Positions 1 to 11,868 of a stretch of DNA of 64,000 bases are shown in pieces (position 1 is the stretch's first letter; each line of letters opens with the position of its first letter). Below the pieces are notes generated by a model, which made no database searches, was not told the DNA's origin, and was given only the letters and a program-made list of their open reading frames with translations. The translations under genes were made by a program, and so were the position numbers. The stretch is from Engraulis encrasicolus. Its lineage: Eukaryota; Chordata; Actinopteri; Clupeiformes; Engraulidae. Where the stretch lies: positions 1 through 64,000 of the forward strand of contig NW_026944482.1 of NCBI RefSeq assembly GCF_034702125.1, given 5' to 3'.

Positions 1-54
1 TCATGTAATAACTAAAATTGGTCCACATATCTGAAATATTTTCATTATCATTCT

Positions 55-275
55 TACCAACTGAGACTCTTGATAACATCAGCAAGAGAAGAACAAACAT
101 CATTAATGTTCACAGCGGGGTCCTTGTTTAGTCTCAACTCCAACAATGATTTGTTAAGAAATGGTAAAGCCCTTTCTTGTCTACTTATTTCCCATCATGC
201 AACAGCCTATTGCTCTCAAGGTTGCAGACACATGTCCAGCTTCAAAGAGAGTCTTTACTAAGTTGAAAAAGGTTT
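55..275. repeat. Imperfect dispersed repeat, copy 1
   Basis: This segment is a diverged copy of 598-812. The two share blocks such as catcattaatg and caaggttgcagac in the same order and orientation. Read on the plus strand, this copy gives ITSAREEQTSLMFTAGSL where the other gives NITREQQASLMSAAESL, so the pair may descend from a duplicated coding segment. No family was recognised and both frames close quickly. Confidence 0.4.
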
Positions 276-597
276 GATGCTTGTGGTTGCTTTTGTAGGC
301 CTATATTGAAGGAGTCTGCGAGATGCAGTGTGGAACTTTTTTTTTGGTTTAGCCTACAGAAAGGGTCTGCAAAAAGGCTTGTAGTTGCAATGTGCAGAAA
401 TATTCTGTGGTAATTTACAGATAGGCCTATCTTAATTTGGCAAAACTTTTTAATTGAGTTGTTGGGAAATGTTTAGTAGGGAAAGAGACACACCATTTTA
501 ATAGGTGTAACACAAACAATTCTGTGTGGATTTAAACAAATATATCGGCATGTGCATATGGGCACCCTCCAAAAAGCCCAGAAAACCCCAGAAAGCG

Positions 598-812
598 GTG
601 ATACCAACTACTGATAAGATTAACATCACAAGAGAACAACAAGCATCATTAATGTCTGCAGCAGAGTCCTTAGGTGGGCCCACAACTTTGAGACTGGTTA
701 AGAAATAGTAAATCCTTTAACTTTTACTTCTTATGCATTTCCTTTGCTCACAAGGTTGCAGACAGCCGCCAAGATTTGATGAGGGCATTCACTAACTCTC
801 AAAAAGGGTAAA
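598..812. repeat. Imperfect dispersed repeat, copy 2
   Basis: Partner of 55-275, about 540 bases downstream and in direct orientation. A plus-strand frame continues to a stop near 708 (INITREQQASLMSAAESLGG). Splice sites are not convincing, so this is listed as a repeat and not as an exon. Confidence 0.4.
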
Positions 813-1506
813 AAGAAAACAAAGCTTTACGTCCGTTGTTGGGGTAATGGGGCATAGTGCATGTATATACAGTAGGCACGAAGCTGGCCACAAAGATGAA
901 AATGTTAAAACTCACATCACTACACAAGCATGTTCACACACTCGCTTACCATGACTACCATTAGCTATAACCTTTCATGTGGTGTAGTGACCACAGAGCA
1001 TTTGGTGGCTGCATTACAATATGCGACCTTGCGTCCACCACTCATGCTTGTAGACCCGGTGTCTAGCTCTGATAAGCCTTTGAATGGTGCTGTGCTGTAG
1101 TCTGTTTCATGATTTCCTGTTTGTTAGACTAGGGTGAGATATTCGTTGCCAATTTACATCGATGCAGTATGGCCAATGATTCGTTTTACTTATTTTTTAA
1201 AGAGATTTAGGGCCTGTGCTGCAGTACTGGTACACTCTTTAAAGGAACAGTCCACCCATTTTTGACTTTCACATATTTATTATTATTATTATTAGCATAG
1301 CTTAGCATAATCACTGTGATGTGAAACAACACCCATATAAGAGAACAACAGCCCGAACACCGGCAATTTTTTGGACAATGCTGTGAGTCCAGGCAAGAAA
1401 GCAACTTGCGCATTGAGCTTCAATACATCGATACTTCGATTAGATTTCACAGGCACGCGAGCGCAGGGAGAGTGAAGGCTGTGTTTATCTTACAGCACGC
1501 GCGTCT
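813..1506. other. Intergenic, no gene seen; TTAA-type miniature element start near 1238
   Basis: No coding frame is supported. At 1238 a tttaaaggaacagtccaccc start resembles the sequence near 32556-32580 and is typical of short TTAA-flanked non-autonomous elements. A short (ATT)n run follows at about 1275-1294. The right end of this element was not located. Confidence 0.35.
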
Positions 1507-1510
1507 TTAA

Positions 1511-1865
1511 AGGGACACTGTGTGAGATTTTTAGTTGTTTATTTCCAGAATTCATGCCACCCATTCACTAATGTTACCTTTTAATAAATATTTACCACCA
1601 CTATGAAATTCTAAGTATTCATTACGACTGGAAAAATTGCACTTTTCATACATGAAAAGGGGGATCTTCTCCATGGTCCGCCATTTTGAATTTCCAGAAA
1701 TAGCCATTTTTAGCTGCAAAAAGGACTGTATTTGGGCCATACTAGAAAATATTAGTTTATTACTTAGTAAACTTTCATGAAAAGGTCAAATTTGGCAATA
1801 GGTGACAGTTTCAATGAGCAGCATAGTTGCAGTACCCTTTTTGACCCTTTCCGGCACAGTGTCCC
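1511..1865. mobile_element. TTAA-flanked MITE, copy A
   Basis: The ends are agggacactgtgtgag and the inverted ggcacagtgtccct, giving terminal inverted repeats of about 12-15 bases. TTAA lies on the left and a mutated TTGA on the right. The same element, in opposite orientation and with intact TTAA on both sides, is at 21034-21392, and a diverged half copy starts at 39378. TTAA target sites fit piggyBac- or Kolobok-type mobilisation; no transposase is present. Confidence 0.7.
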
Positions 1866-2340
1866 TTGAAAGGGTTTGTTCGGGGCGAACTCTTGATAGA
1901 GAGCGTGCTTTTCAGTTCATGCAGTAAATGTCTCCTTGATGGAACTTAGGGTGTCCACGAAGACAATATCCACGTGAAAATATCAAGGGACAAAAGATGG
2001 AAATTAGCCTCTTGGCTACAATCTCGTGTATTTAGCATTTTTGTTTAAATGCTGGCAATAGGCCTATGCTGTCCCTTTCTTAAATACATAAACTTGAAAC
2101 TTGAAACTTGAAACTTCTGATAGAAAGAGTGTGCACCTGTTGCCTACTCTGTCTACTTCCCGCAGCGGCATTTAAAAATATTCCATGAAATCCAACATCA
2201 ACGTCACTTCAAATAGGTGAAAGCAAGCATGTGTAGCAAAGTGGGCTTTGACGTTCCTTTTTTTTTTTGCGGTGCGTGCGTCATCACGTCACACCGACCT
2301 ATCAGCTGATCTCACAGCTGATTTCATTCCAGCTGAGACG
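1866..2340. other. Intergenic, no gene seen
   Basis: Only a short direct repeat of cttgaaa (three units near 2093-2116) and an A/T-rich tract are visible. The sequence runs up to the left edge of the fold-back structure at 2341. Confidence 0.4.
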
Positions 2341-2600
2341 CCGGCTGTAACGCCGCATTATGTAATAACGGTGCAATATGTAATAATGTAACAAATTATT
2401 ACATAATGTGGTGACAATCGCCGCATTGTGTAATAATTTACGCATTTCGTAATACATTTCTTGAACGCATTTCGTAATAACTTTTTTCTCATCTTGTAAT
2501 AAATTATTACAAAATGCGAAATTTATTACGGAATGCGGCCGCAACTTTTTTTTTTGATGGAAATGTAATAAGATGGTGCATTATGTAATAATCTATATGG
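2341..2600. repeat. Left subterminal array of TTATTAC-type motifs
   Basis: About ten copies of a 14-base motif near TTATTACRWAATGC, in both orientations and irregularly spaced, make up the outer 250 bases of the left arm. Dense subterminal motif arrays are usual transposase binding sites in DNA transposons. The motif core also resembles a PAR-bZIP D-box (TTAYGTAA). Which applies here cannot be told from sequence. Confidence 0.6.
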
Positions 2601-3369
2601 ATATGTTTTTTCTGCACTTGGATTCAGTAGGCGCAGCACACACACATAGTCTCAGTGACATGGTATAGTCACTGCCCTCTCTCTCTCTCATTCTTCTCAG
2701 TTCTCAAACTGCTCGAGAGTCGCGAATGATGCGGTTAAAACCGTTAAGAAATAATTTCACAACTTGTTGCGTGCAACGAGTCCAACGAATGTCTCGCACT
2801 TTCTGCTACATTACACCAATTTACAGCGACATTAAATAGGCCAGGTCTAAACACTTCACGAGGTGGTGAAAACTAAATTAAATATCTAAATTAAATATCT
2901 TGGATAGCCTATATAGACCTAGGCCTAACTAGATTTGTTACAATACAGATTCATTTTCTAGAGCCAGAAGTGTTCCGCTGGACTGACGAAACCGAACACC
3001 ATCAAGTTTGCAACTTCTTTCCCTCGTGCGCTGTCCGTCAGCACCACCTGTCATTAGACGTCCGATTAGCTTTCATTACGTGCTGAGGGAAAAACTCTCG
3101 CCATTAGGCCTATGTGCTGTTGCACTGTTGTGAGGGATATCACCAAATAATTTAGATTAAAGTCAGAACATTATTTTGGCAATGAAAGGCACACAGGTGG
3201 CTGGAAGCTCAAGCAGTCTTCAGTCTGTTCATTTAAGTTTTTGGGTGCTCTTGGATATCGGGGATCAGTTCATGTAGAGAGAATAGTTCATCCAGGCACT
3301 CCAAAATAAGGTGCCCAAACGATAAGTCACATTAAAAAGCCTTTAATGGTACTGGGCTGGGGTTACATT

Positions 3370-4137
3370 AAAAAGCCGACATGTTTCGACCTCACCAGGT
3401 CTTCATCATTGAAAAGAAAGGCCTCCCTTAAATAGTGACATCACCACATGTGACCCATTACGCACTACACACATTTGCGCACACCATAGAAAACAAAGAT
3501 TAAAAATAGCCTGGGGTAATAAGTGATGCCACAGAAAAAATGACCAGAAGTACAAATAAAAATCACAAAAAAAACAAGTAAAATCAATATCCTCATTTAG
3601 ACCAGGATAGCGCATGGCATCCAGTTGGTGTATCCAAAAAGTCTGCCTCTGATTAGGCCTAAGTCTTTTTTAGCCTGTCCCCACCCCTCGGAAGAGGTTT
3701 GATATGCTCGACGCCCTGTATGCGCAGCAGAGAATCATTTTTACCATGGTATTCATATGTTTCGCCATGGGATAGTCAAAATTGCCCACTCTGATACCAT
3801 ATTTATGTTCTGCTAGCCTATCTCGCATGCGCCTTTTTGTGCGCCCGATATAAAAGAACCCTTCAGCGCAAGGACAAGTTAGGCGGTATATGACAAATGT
3901 AGAATTGCAATTAATGAAATCTCTCTGTCCATATTCATTCGTGGTTTTAGTATCCACAAAAGATTTGGCTTGTGTAACATTTGGACAGTGGGGGCAGTTC
4001 ATACATCTATGAACTGTCGTAACAAAAAAAGGACGGGACTGCTGCTGGCGATGATGTTTGTTTTTGGTCAATAACGTGTTGCGTTGTAGGGAGCGCGCTT
4101 CACTGTATGCGTTTTGGATGGCTTCCTTGGAATATTC
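3370..4137 (-). pseudogene. Penelope-like element, left copy, GIY-YIG endonuclease remnant
   Basis: Minus-strand translation gives the C-terminal GIY-YIG nuclease part of a Penelope-like retroelement: a Cys-rich linker (CMNCPHCPNVTQ), then FVIYRLTCPC, then GFFYIGRTKRRMRDRLAEH with the YIG motif and catalytic Arg region. It matches the right copy almost residue for residue but has lost about 200 bases in the linker (junction near 4020) and ends in frameshifts. The RT domain is absent. The 3' terminal region, read towards lower coordinates, lacks a working hammerhead (see 3378-3409). Penelope-like elements copy RNA with an RT and nick DNA with the GIY-YIG domain; this copy cannot encode either. 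Confidence 0.75.
3378..3409 (-). ncRNA. Broken hammerhead ribozyme of the left Penelope copy
   Basis: On the minus strand the stem II hairpin (gacc...ggtc), the gaaac and the gtc cleavage triplet are present. The leading core box reads atgatga instead of ctgatga, and the upstream strand of stem I is missing. Compared with the right arm, about 14 bases between caatg and gatgaag have been deleted. Family knowledge says the lost C and stem I are essential, so this copy should not cleave. Confidence 0.55.
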
Positions 4138-5160
4138 ATTAACTAATATTCACTTTCTGGATTTGACGATATATAAAGACGCGGAGGGACAGCTGCACAC
4201 CACCTTATTCAGAAAGGCGACCTCTCGGAACACCATTCTGAGAGCGGATTCATTCCATCCCCCGCATCTCATTAGAAATATTCCACACGGCCAATTCCAG
4301 AGATTAGGCGTATCTGTGATTTCGAAAATGATTTTCACGAGCAGGCCGAGCTGATGGAGAAAAGATTCAGTGATAGAGCCTATCACCCTGAAGCCATCCA
4401 AAACGCATACAGTGAAGCGCGCTCCCTTCAACGCAACACGTTATTGACCAAAAAGAAACATCATCGCCACCAGCAGTCCCGCCCTTTTTTTGTTACGACA
4501 TATAGTACACAAGCGACGCAGATCAGGTAAATTATTAAGAACAATTGGTCCATTATTGAAAGTGATGCGCAACTACGTGAGGTGTTCCCAGAACCACCCA
4601 TGGTGTCTTTAAAGAGTGCACCCAGCCTAGGAGATAAATTAATGCGCTCTCACCTACAGGTGAAAAAGAGAGAAACCTGGCTGCGTCAACCCATTGGCAC
4701 CTATAGATGTATGAACTGCCCTGACTGCCCAAATGTTACACAAGCCAAATCTTTTGTGGATACTAAAACCACGAGAGAATACGGACAGAGAGATTTCATT
4801 AATTGCAATTCTACATTTGTCATATACCGCCTAACTTGTCCTTGCGCTGAAGGGTTCTTTTATATCGGACGCACAAAAAGGCGCATGCGAGATAGGCTAG
4901 CAGAACATAAATACCTGTATGCTATCAGAGTGGGCAATTTTGACTATCCCATGGCGAAACATTTCAATGAATATACCATGGTAAAAATGATTCTCTGCGC
5001 ATACAGGGCGTCGAGCATATCAAACCTCTTCCGAGGGGTGGGGACAGGCTAAAAAGACTTAATCAGAGGCAGACTTTTTGGATACACCAACTGGATGCCA
5101 TGCGCTATCCTGGTCTAAATGAGGACATTGATTTTACTTGTTTTTTTGTGATGCTTATTT
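4136..5160 (+). pseudogene. Penelope-like element, right copy: RT remnant and GIY-YIG endonuclease
   Basis: The first part (about 4155-4310) reads FLDLTIYKDAEGQLHTTLFR, then NIPHGQFQRL, which is the late RT block typical of Penelope-like elements. After a frameshift near 4310 the frame continues ENDFHEQAELMEKRF. From 4582 an open frame to 5052 carries the linker CMNCPDCPNVTQ, then FVIYRLTCPC and FFYIGRTKRRMRDRLAEH, the GIY-YIG core. The upstream RT is missing, so the element is 5'-truncated and dead. The RT part lies at the centre of the fold-back and is single-copy; the nuclease part is mirrored by the left copy. The 3' terminal sequence with a hammerhead fold follows at 5318-5357. Confidence 0.75.
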
Positions 5161-5317
5161 GTACTTCTGGTCATTTTTTTCTGTGGCATCACTTATTACC
5201 CCAGGCTATTTTTTAATCTTTGTTTTCTCTGGTGTGCGCAAATGTGTTTAGTGCGTAATGGGTCACATGTGGTGATGTCACTATTTAAGGGAGGCCTTTC
5301 TTTTCAATGGTGAACGT

Positions 5318-5357
5318 AGCCCTGATGAAGACCTGGTGAGGTCGAAACATGTCGGCT
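5318..5357 (+). ncRNA. Hammerhead ribozyme motif at the 3' end of the right Penelope copy
   Basis: All core boxes are present in order: agcc (5318-5321), ctgatga (5322-5328), stem II gacc/ggtc (5330-5333 and 5340-5343) with a six-base loop, gaaa (5344-5347), c-at-g, then gtc (5351-5353) and ggct (5354-5357). The outer agcc and ggct pair perfectly as stem I. Stem III is minimal, around catg, which is the known form in Penelope-like elements and is thought to work best as a dimer. Cleavage is predicted after 5353. No activity is shown here. Confidence 0.7.
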
Positions 5358-5824
5358 TTTTAATGTAACCCCAGCGCAGTACCATTAAAGGCTTTTTAAT
5401 GTAACTTCCCGTTTGGACACCTTATTTTGGAGTGCCTGGATGAACTCTTCTCTCTACATGAACTGATCCCCGATATCCAAGAGCACCCAAAAACTTAAAT
5501 GAACAGACTGAACAGATTGCCAAAATAATGTTCTGACTTTTATCTAAATTATTTGGTGATATCCCTCACAACAGTGCAACAGCACATGGGCCTAATGGCG
5601 AGAGTTTTTTCCCTCAGCACGTAATGAAAGCTAATCGGACGTCTGATGACAGGTGGTGCTGACGGACAGCGCATGAGGGAAAGAAGTTGCAAACTTGATC
5701 GTGTTCGGTTTCGTCAGTCCAACGGAACACTTCTGGCTATAGAAAATGAATCTGTATTGCAACAAATCTAGTTAGGCCTAGGTCTATATAGGCTATCCAA
5801 GATATTTAATTTAGACAGAATCCT

Positions 5825-6658
<834 letters not shown>

Positions 6659-6962
6659 ACAGACCCACGCAAGTGCAAGACAAGTTTTTCACCTCCTCGT
6701 GAAGTGTTTAGACCTGGCCTATTTAATGTCGCTGTAAATTGGTGTAATGTAGCAGAAAGTGCGAGACATTCGTTGGACTCGTTGCACGCAACAAGTTGTG
6801 AAATTATTTCTTAACGGTTTTAACCGCATCATTCGCGACTCTCGAGCAGTTTGAGAACTGAGAAGAATGAGAGAGAGAGAGGGCAGTGACTATACCATGT
6901 CACTGAGACTATGTATGTGTGCTGCGCCTACTGAATCCAAGTGCAGAAAAAACATATCCATA

Positions 6963-7218
6963 TAGATTATTACATAATGCACCATCTTATTACATTTCCA
7001 TCAAAAAAAAAAAGTTGCGGCCGCATTCCGTAATAAATTTCGCATTTTGTAATAATTTATTACAAGATGAGAAAAAAGTTATTACGAAATGCGTTCAAGA
7101 AATGTATTACGAAATGCGTAAATTACTACACAATGCGGCGATTGTCACCACATTATGTAATAATTTGTTACATTATTACATATTGCACCGTTATTACATA
7201 ATGCGGCGTTACACCGGC
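6963..7218. repeat. Right subterminal array of TTATTAC-type motifs
   Basis: Mirror image of 2341-2600. Examples are ttattacataatgc (about 6967), ttattacgaaatgc (about 7079) and gttattacataatgc (about 7190), with reversed copies such as gcattttgtaataa between. About ten to twelve motif copies are recognisable. Confidence 0.6.
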
Positions 7219-8700
7219 TTTTCGCAAGCTAGGAGGAATAGCTGTCAGTCAACGTGCTTTCCTTTGTCCATCCAAACGTGCATTCTGGTCTACTCTTTGT
7301 ACTCCGATTCGTTGCCAAATTCAACTTGGCGTGACACGCTCTCCGCCTCGTACAAGTGTATCTACCGGTGCCATCAGCTGTTTGTTGGCTACCCTGTTCA
7401 TCTACCAAAGCTCCGAGAGCTCTCTCCTTCTGGCTCAGGTAGGCCACCCAAATGACGCCACACGTTCGCTAAAGTTTTGATTTGTTTGACTCGGGTCTAA
7501 CCGATGATGTATTTTGTTGTAGCGTGGGTTTGAGTTTCCTCTGACTCGTCGGCCTTTATTGTCTTCCTCCTCTCCTCCTCTGCTGTTGCGGAACGTGAGT
7601 ATACCGCTTCAACTTTTCATCACGTTGTAAAATTGGTACTATAGCCCAGTTACATCGCATTATCCTCTGTATTTGTAGGCGCCTTGGTGTAGCTGCAGAC
7701 TCCCGGTTCGCTCTGAATTGCTGCTGTTTTGTCCCCCCTCGATACGTGCTTCGGACTGACGCGTCGCAGTGTCCGGTCATCCGAGGGCTATCACTCCGAA
7801 AGCATTCAGCAGCCCAGCATAAGTTAACTTGCGCAGGTGGCGCATGTGGCTGAGTTCAGTGTGTGCGTGAATGTAGTCTGTGTGAGTGAGTGTCCTGTTA
7901 TGTCGTGAGAGCACGACTAATTTGTTTATTTTGTACATTTTCTTTGAGGGATGTTTCTTTCTTTTGTTTGATTATTTTCGTTTGACTTGAGTTGAGAACT
8001 TCAATTTGAATTATTTTGTTTTTGTTTCTATAATTACTGAATGTGCACGGCTTGTAGCCTAAACCAATGCCCCTGGCCTGAGTGTCGTTACTAATTCTCA
8101 TCAGTCCTGCTCTCGCCTGTAGCAACCTCTTTCTGTGGCGAGTTAGATTTTGCTGGTGGGCCCTGCAATTCAGTTTATTTCATTTTGTTTGTCTTTATTT
8201 GCTGGGCAAGTGGCAGGCCCTTGATTACCCCCTTATTTACCCTTTTCTTTTCTGTTAACAGGTGCAGGTAATCCCAGAGGGAGGTCCTCTTCCCCCCTGG
8301 TGGTGGGTCCGGTCACGTGGTGTGCAGTGAATTGCAGTGCAGTGCAGTGTTACCTGTGTGTGAGTGCAATAATTCACCTTCACTTAGTGTGTGCATGGGC
8401 ACGAGTGTTTGTGTGTACTTATCCAAGACCTAGACAGGGGGCTTAGTATAATTCCCCCCTCTTGGGTGCACCTGCCCTGTATTTGAGAACCCTCCCTTTT
8501 GTACCGATTTGTGTGAGTGTGTATGTGAGTGTGAGTGTGTGTATGCATTGTGGTGGGAAACATTTTAACTGTCCGGATTTTTATATTTATTATATGTGAA
8601 ATTGTTAATAAAGAGATTATTTTGTTACGGAATCCACGTTTCCTCGTTAATGCAACAGAACTTGTGTGGGGGTCAAATCTAAGGTTTTCATACAGTCCCT
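7219..8700. other. Unassigned stretch with poly(A) signal; possible LTR or retroelement end
   Basis: No coding frame is supported. The region becomes GT-rich towards 8520 and has an AATAAA at 8607-8612 followed by a T-rich stretch, as at a transcript or LTR 3' end. No matching second LTR, primer-binding site or target duplication was found in the window, so the call stays open. Confidence 0.25.
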
Positions 8701-10586
8701 GGGCTGTAGTTCCCATTCTTATCCCAGGGTGGCGTAGTCTATTTAGTAAGAAAAACTGTGAAATTTAGAGTTTAAAACTCTCCTGTCCTTACCACTTGGT
8801 TACACATGCACACATGAAATAACACTTCAGTGAGGGGGGGAAATCACTGCTCTCATATTAAAGTGAAAAGAGGATTACAGAAAATTTCACATTTTAGTTT
8901 ATTTAATGTTTGCATGCAAAATTGCAAATAGCATATTCATTGAAATCTGTCCAGAAAGGGTTGTAATCCAAGATTGCCTGTTTTTGCCGATGGCCCCCCT
9001 AGCTAAATTCGCCTTAGGTCCCCAAATTGCTAAATTTAGTGTAAGGGATTATTTTGAAAAGACAGTAACATGTAATCAGCAATGCATTACAGTTTTTGAG
9101 TAACTTGCCCAACACTGTAGAAATCCTATGTTACTTTTTCAAATCCAGGCTTATACAGTACAGGCCCGTAGCCAGCATTGTGGTGGGGGGGATCTTTTGC
9201 CCCCGAAAAGTGGACTTCATTTGGCTCCCTTCTCCAATGTCCCCCAAATACACCAGCACACTTCAAATCTTTTAATTATTTTGTTCATTGTTTGTCACAA
9301 GGCTGTTGTTGCTGTCCTTAAATGTTGCTCCCCACTCGTAACATAAATGGACATGAATTGCTTCAATTGAGCTATCTCCCCACATAGTGTCGGCCCAGTG
9401 TTGGCTCAGATACTGCTATCTGACCGTTATTATCCGTCTGCCCCAGAGACTGTAAAATGACTCAATTTTCTGTTGACCCAGTGCTAGCCCAGATACATGT
9501 ATTTGATTGCTGAGAGCTGGCTGAGCTCTGGCTGGGTCCCCGGGCCTGTAGTGGCCCACATACTAAAAACAGACAGTCCCTGGGCTAGTAGGGGAGACCG
9601 GGACTAGTTGGCACACTTCACAGTTTGAGTGTCTGTCATACATTGTTTTAAAACTCCCAAACTAATATTTTCTAAAAGGTGTACATCTCAGCTAAATATT
9701 AAATTATGCACTGTTAGTTGATCATTCATTTTTTTCCCCATATATATGTGATTAAAGTGTGATTGACATTTTCTTTCATATACTTTGTGTTGTCAGCGTC
9801 TCTGTGCGCAATATTGCGAAACACAGGGCGACTATGCGCCCCTCGCCTTAATTGGCCTCTGATTGGCTAGAATGGCTCTCCTAACATTGATGAGGTTTGT
9901 TTTGAAAGAACATTTGTTGAAAGTGGAAAGACATCAGTGACATGAATTAGTCATTTCAAAGATAAATATGAGGGTTGACATTTGACAATCCTTATGAAAC
10001 AACACACATGCATCATGTTTTATAAATGAAATGCACTTCTATTCACAAGACGTTGTTTAAATTATGAAAATGTGACAGCGCATAGTTGCCCTATCTTTTG
10101 CTAGGCTGTGGCGTCCCCATATGAGCCAGTGATCAGCTGGCTAGCTGTCCTTAATCCAAATTTATTAGTGGATAGTCAACATTACCGAGCATTTAGCATT
10201 TTTCTTTTCAACTTCAACTTGAAGTTACAGTTGGATATACTGTATTGTATGTGTCTTTTGCATAAGTAACGTAATTTTTGATTGCTTTCTGAACCCATTG
10301 TGTCAAACTGCCTTTCTGATTAAACCACTGGACTTCTTGTGTGCGGAGGAAGAGTGCAGAAAGAGACCAGGGGCGGAGTGGCCCACCTTTTCCCACCGGG
10401 AGAATTTTCCCCTTGGCGGCCCTCTTTAAAAAAAAAACAAAAAAACAAACAGAGCGAACAACATGGTTTCCTAACCAAAAAGACAAAAGCCACGAAATCT
10501 GCAGTCGTACTACATGTGAACATTAGTGTTGTCAAAATATCAACCTGAATTGGAGAATTTAGCCTACGCCTTGATGAAATGCACAG
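8701..10586. other. Intergenic, repeat fragments only
   Basis: No gene was seen. Fragments resemble ends of dispersed fish elements: gcccgtagccagcattgtgg near 9166, imperfect ggcccagtgttggctcag repeats at 9390-9560, gggagaccgggactagttgg near 9594, and a ggggcggagtggcccacc fragment near 10371. None could be bounded. Confidence 0.35.
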
Positions 10587-10852
10587 CCAGTGGTGTAGTC
10601 TATGTAAAACGCAGGTATACGCACCCATTTCAAAAATTCAGGGATTACAGTATACCCACTTAAAATTGATTGATCCATTATTTACAATAGCACAAATATA
10701 TACAGTACACATCAAAAAATGCTCAAATATACAGTATACCCACTTAAAATTGATTGATCCATTATTTACAATAGCACAAATATATACAGTACACATCAAA
10801 AAATGCTCAAATATACAGTATACCCACTTCAAAAAGTAGACTACACCACTGG
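10587..10852. mobile_element. Short TIR element with internal 84-base tandem repeat
   Basis: The ends are perfect 16-base inverted repeats: ccagtggtgtagtcta at 10587-10602 and its reverse complement at 10837-10852. Inside, an 84-base unit starting cagtatacccactt occurs at 10648 and 10732, with a partial third at 10816. Because 84 is a multiple of three, a repeated 28-residue reading frame appears by chance. The CAGTGG start is hAT-like, but no clean 8-base target duplication is visible. Confidence 0.7.
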
Positions 10853-11868
10853 AGCCATCATCACAGTCCAAAGCATTCATAGGCCTACTAGGTTAGGCTA
10901 CATCACGCAACTGTTCCATGCAAATGTGCACTCCACTGTCATTTTGACTGTTTGAAATTGAAATATCATTTAAGGAAGACAGGATGAGCATGGGCACAAA
11001 GTTTTGAGTGTGGGGATTTTTAGAAGAGTAGGCTTACAAAATATAGTATAGTAGCCTATAGCTTACAAAAAGTCTGTCTACATTGTGCAATAAACCCACC
11101 ATGCAGCAAATAAGCCAAACCTAGCTACTTCAAAGCACAACCATAAGTCAACAAAATGTATAACCAAACGGTGTAGGCCTACCTTAAAACGCTGTATTCG
11201 TCGCAGCAAATGTCTTTGTTTCTTGCAATCACTCTACTTTAATCCACAGCTTAGCCTACACACCCAGCACTGGTCACATCAGAATCTTGTGTGGTAATTA
11301 TTTTGTTCCATTTCTTCAGACATAGGCTACATCCTAAATGTACCACATATAAATATATGTATGATAATAATATTATTTCGACTATAAGGAGATATACTGG
11401 TAGTTCTAACAAATCAAAACAAAACCCATTGCTTCTGTTAGGTGCAGTTCTCTTCCTTACCACTTGGTGGAGTCTGTTCGTAACCCAATTCAATAACCAG
11501 AGAGCAAGTGAATCTGGACTGGAAAGACTGTAAACTGTAACAGTCGTGTGGAAATCGGAAAATAAATCATAATTTATTAATATTTCCATCCTTTGGTAAC
11601 CAATCTACATATCACAGGTTATTTAAATACTGAAAACGAAACTGTGTTACTAAGATCTTGTAAACTTCCGCGATCTACGGTGTATGAAAATTATCAGTAG
11701 AGAAGGGGTGTGGCCAATTTACTGTTTGACACCGTCAGTGAGGTATTGCCGTCTGGTATACGGTATAAATACTGGCTAGTCAGTTGAGCTGAAATACATG
11801 GAAGTGGAAATTGGGAAGTCAGTGCAAATGTATACAATCTTGAAACTTCAGGGCCTTTTAAAAACTCA
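10853..11868. other. Intergenic, no gene seen
   Basis: A/T-rich sequence without a supported coding frame, leading into the BEL/Pao remnant. There is a possible TATA-like ggtataaatactgg at 11760, but no gene can be tied to it. Confidence 0.4.

Noticed and set aside
6919..7455. A 178-residue plus-strand frame
   Set aside because: Most of it reads through the TTATTAC motif array, which is open by composition; the same DNA is open on the minus strand of the left arm.
10648..10830. Regular repeats that might suggest a CRISPR array
   Set aside because: Units are contiguous 84-base tandem copies without spacers, inside a TIR element in a vertebrate genome.
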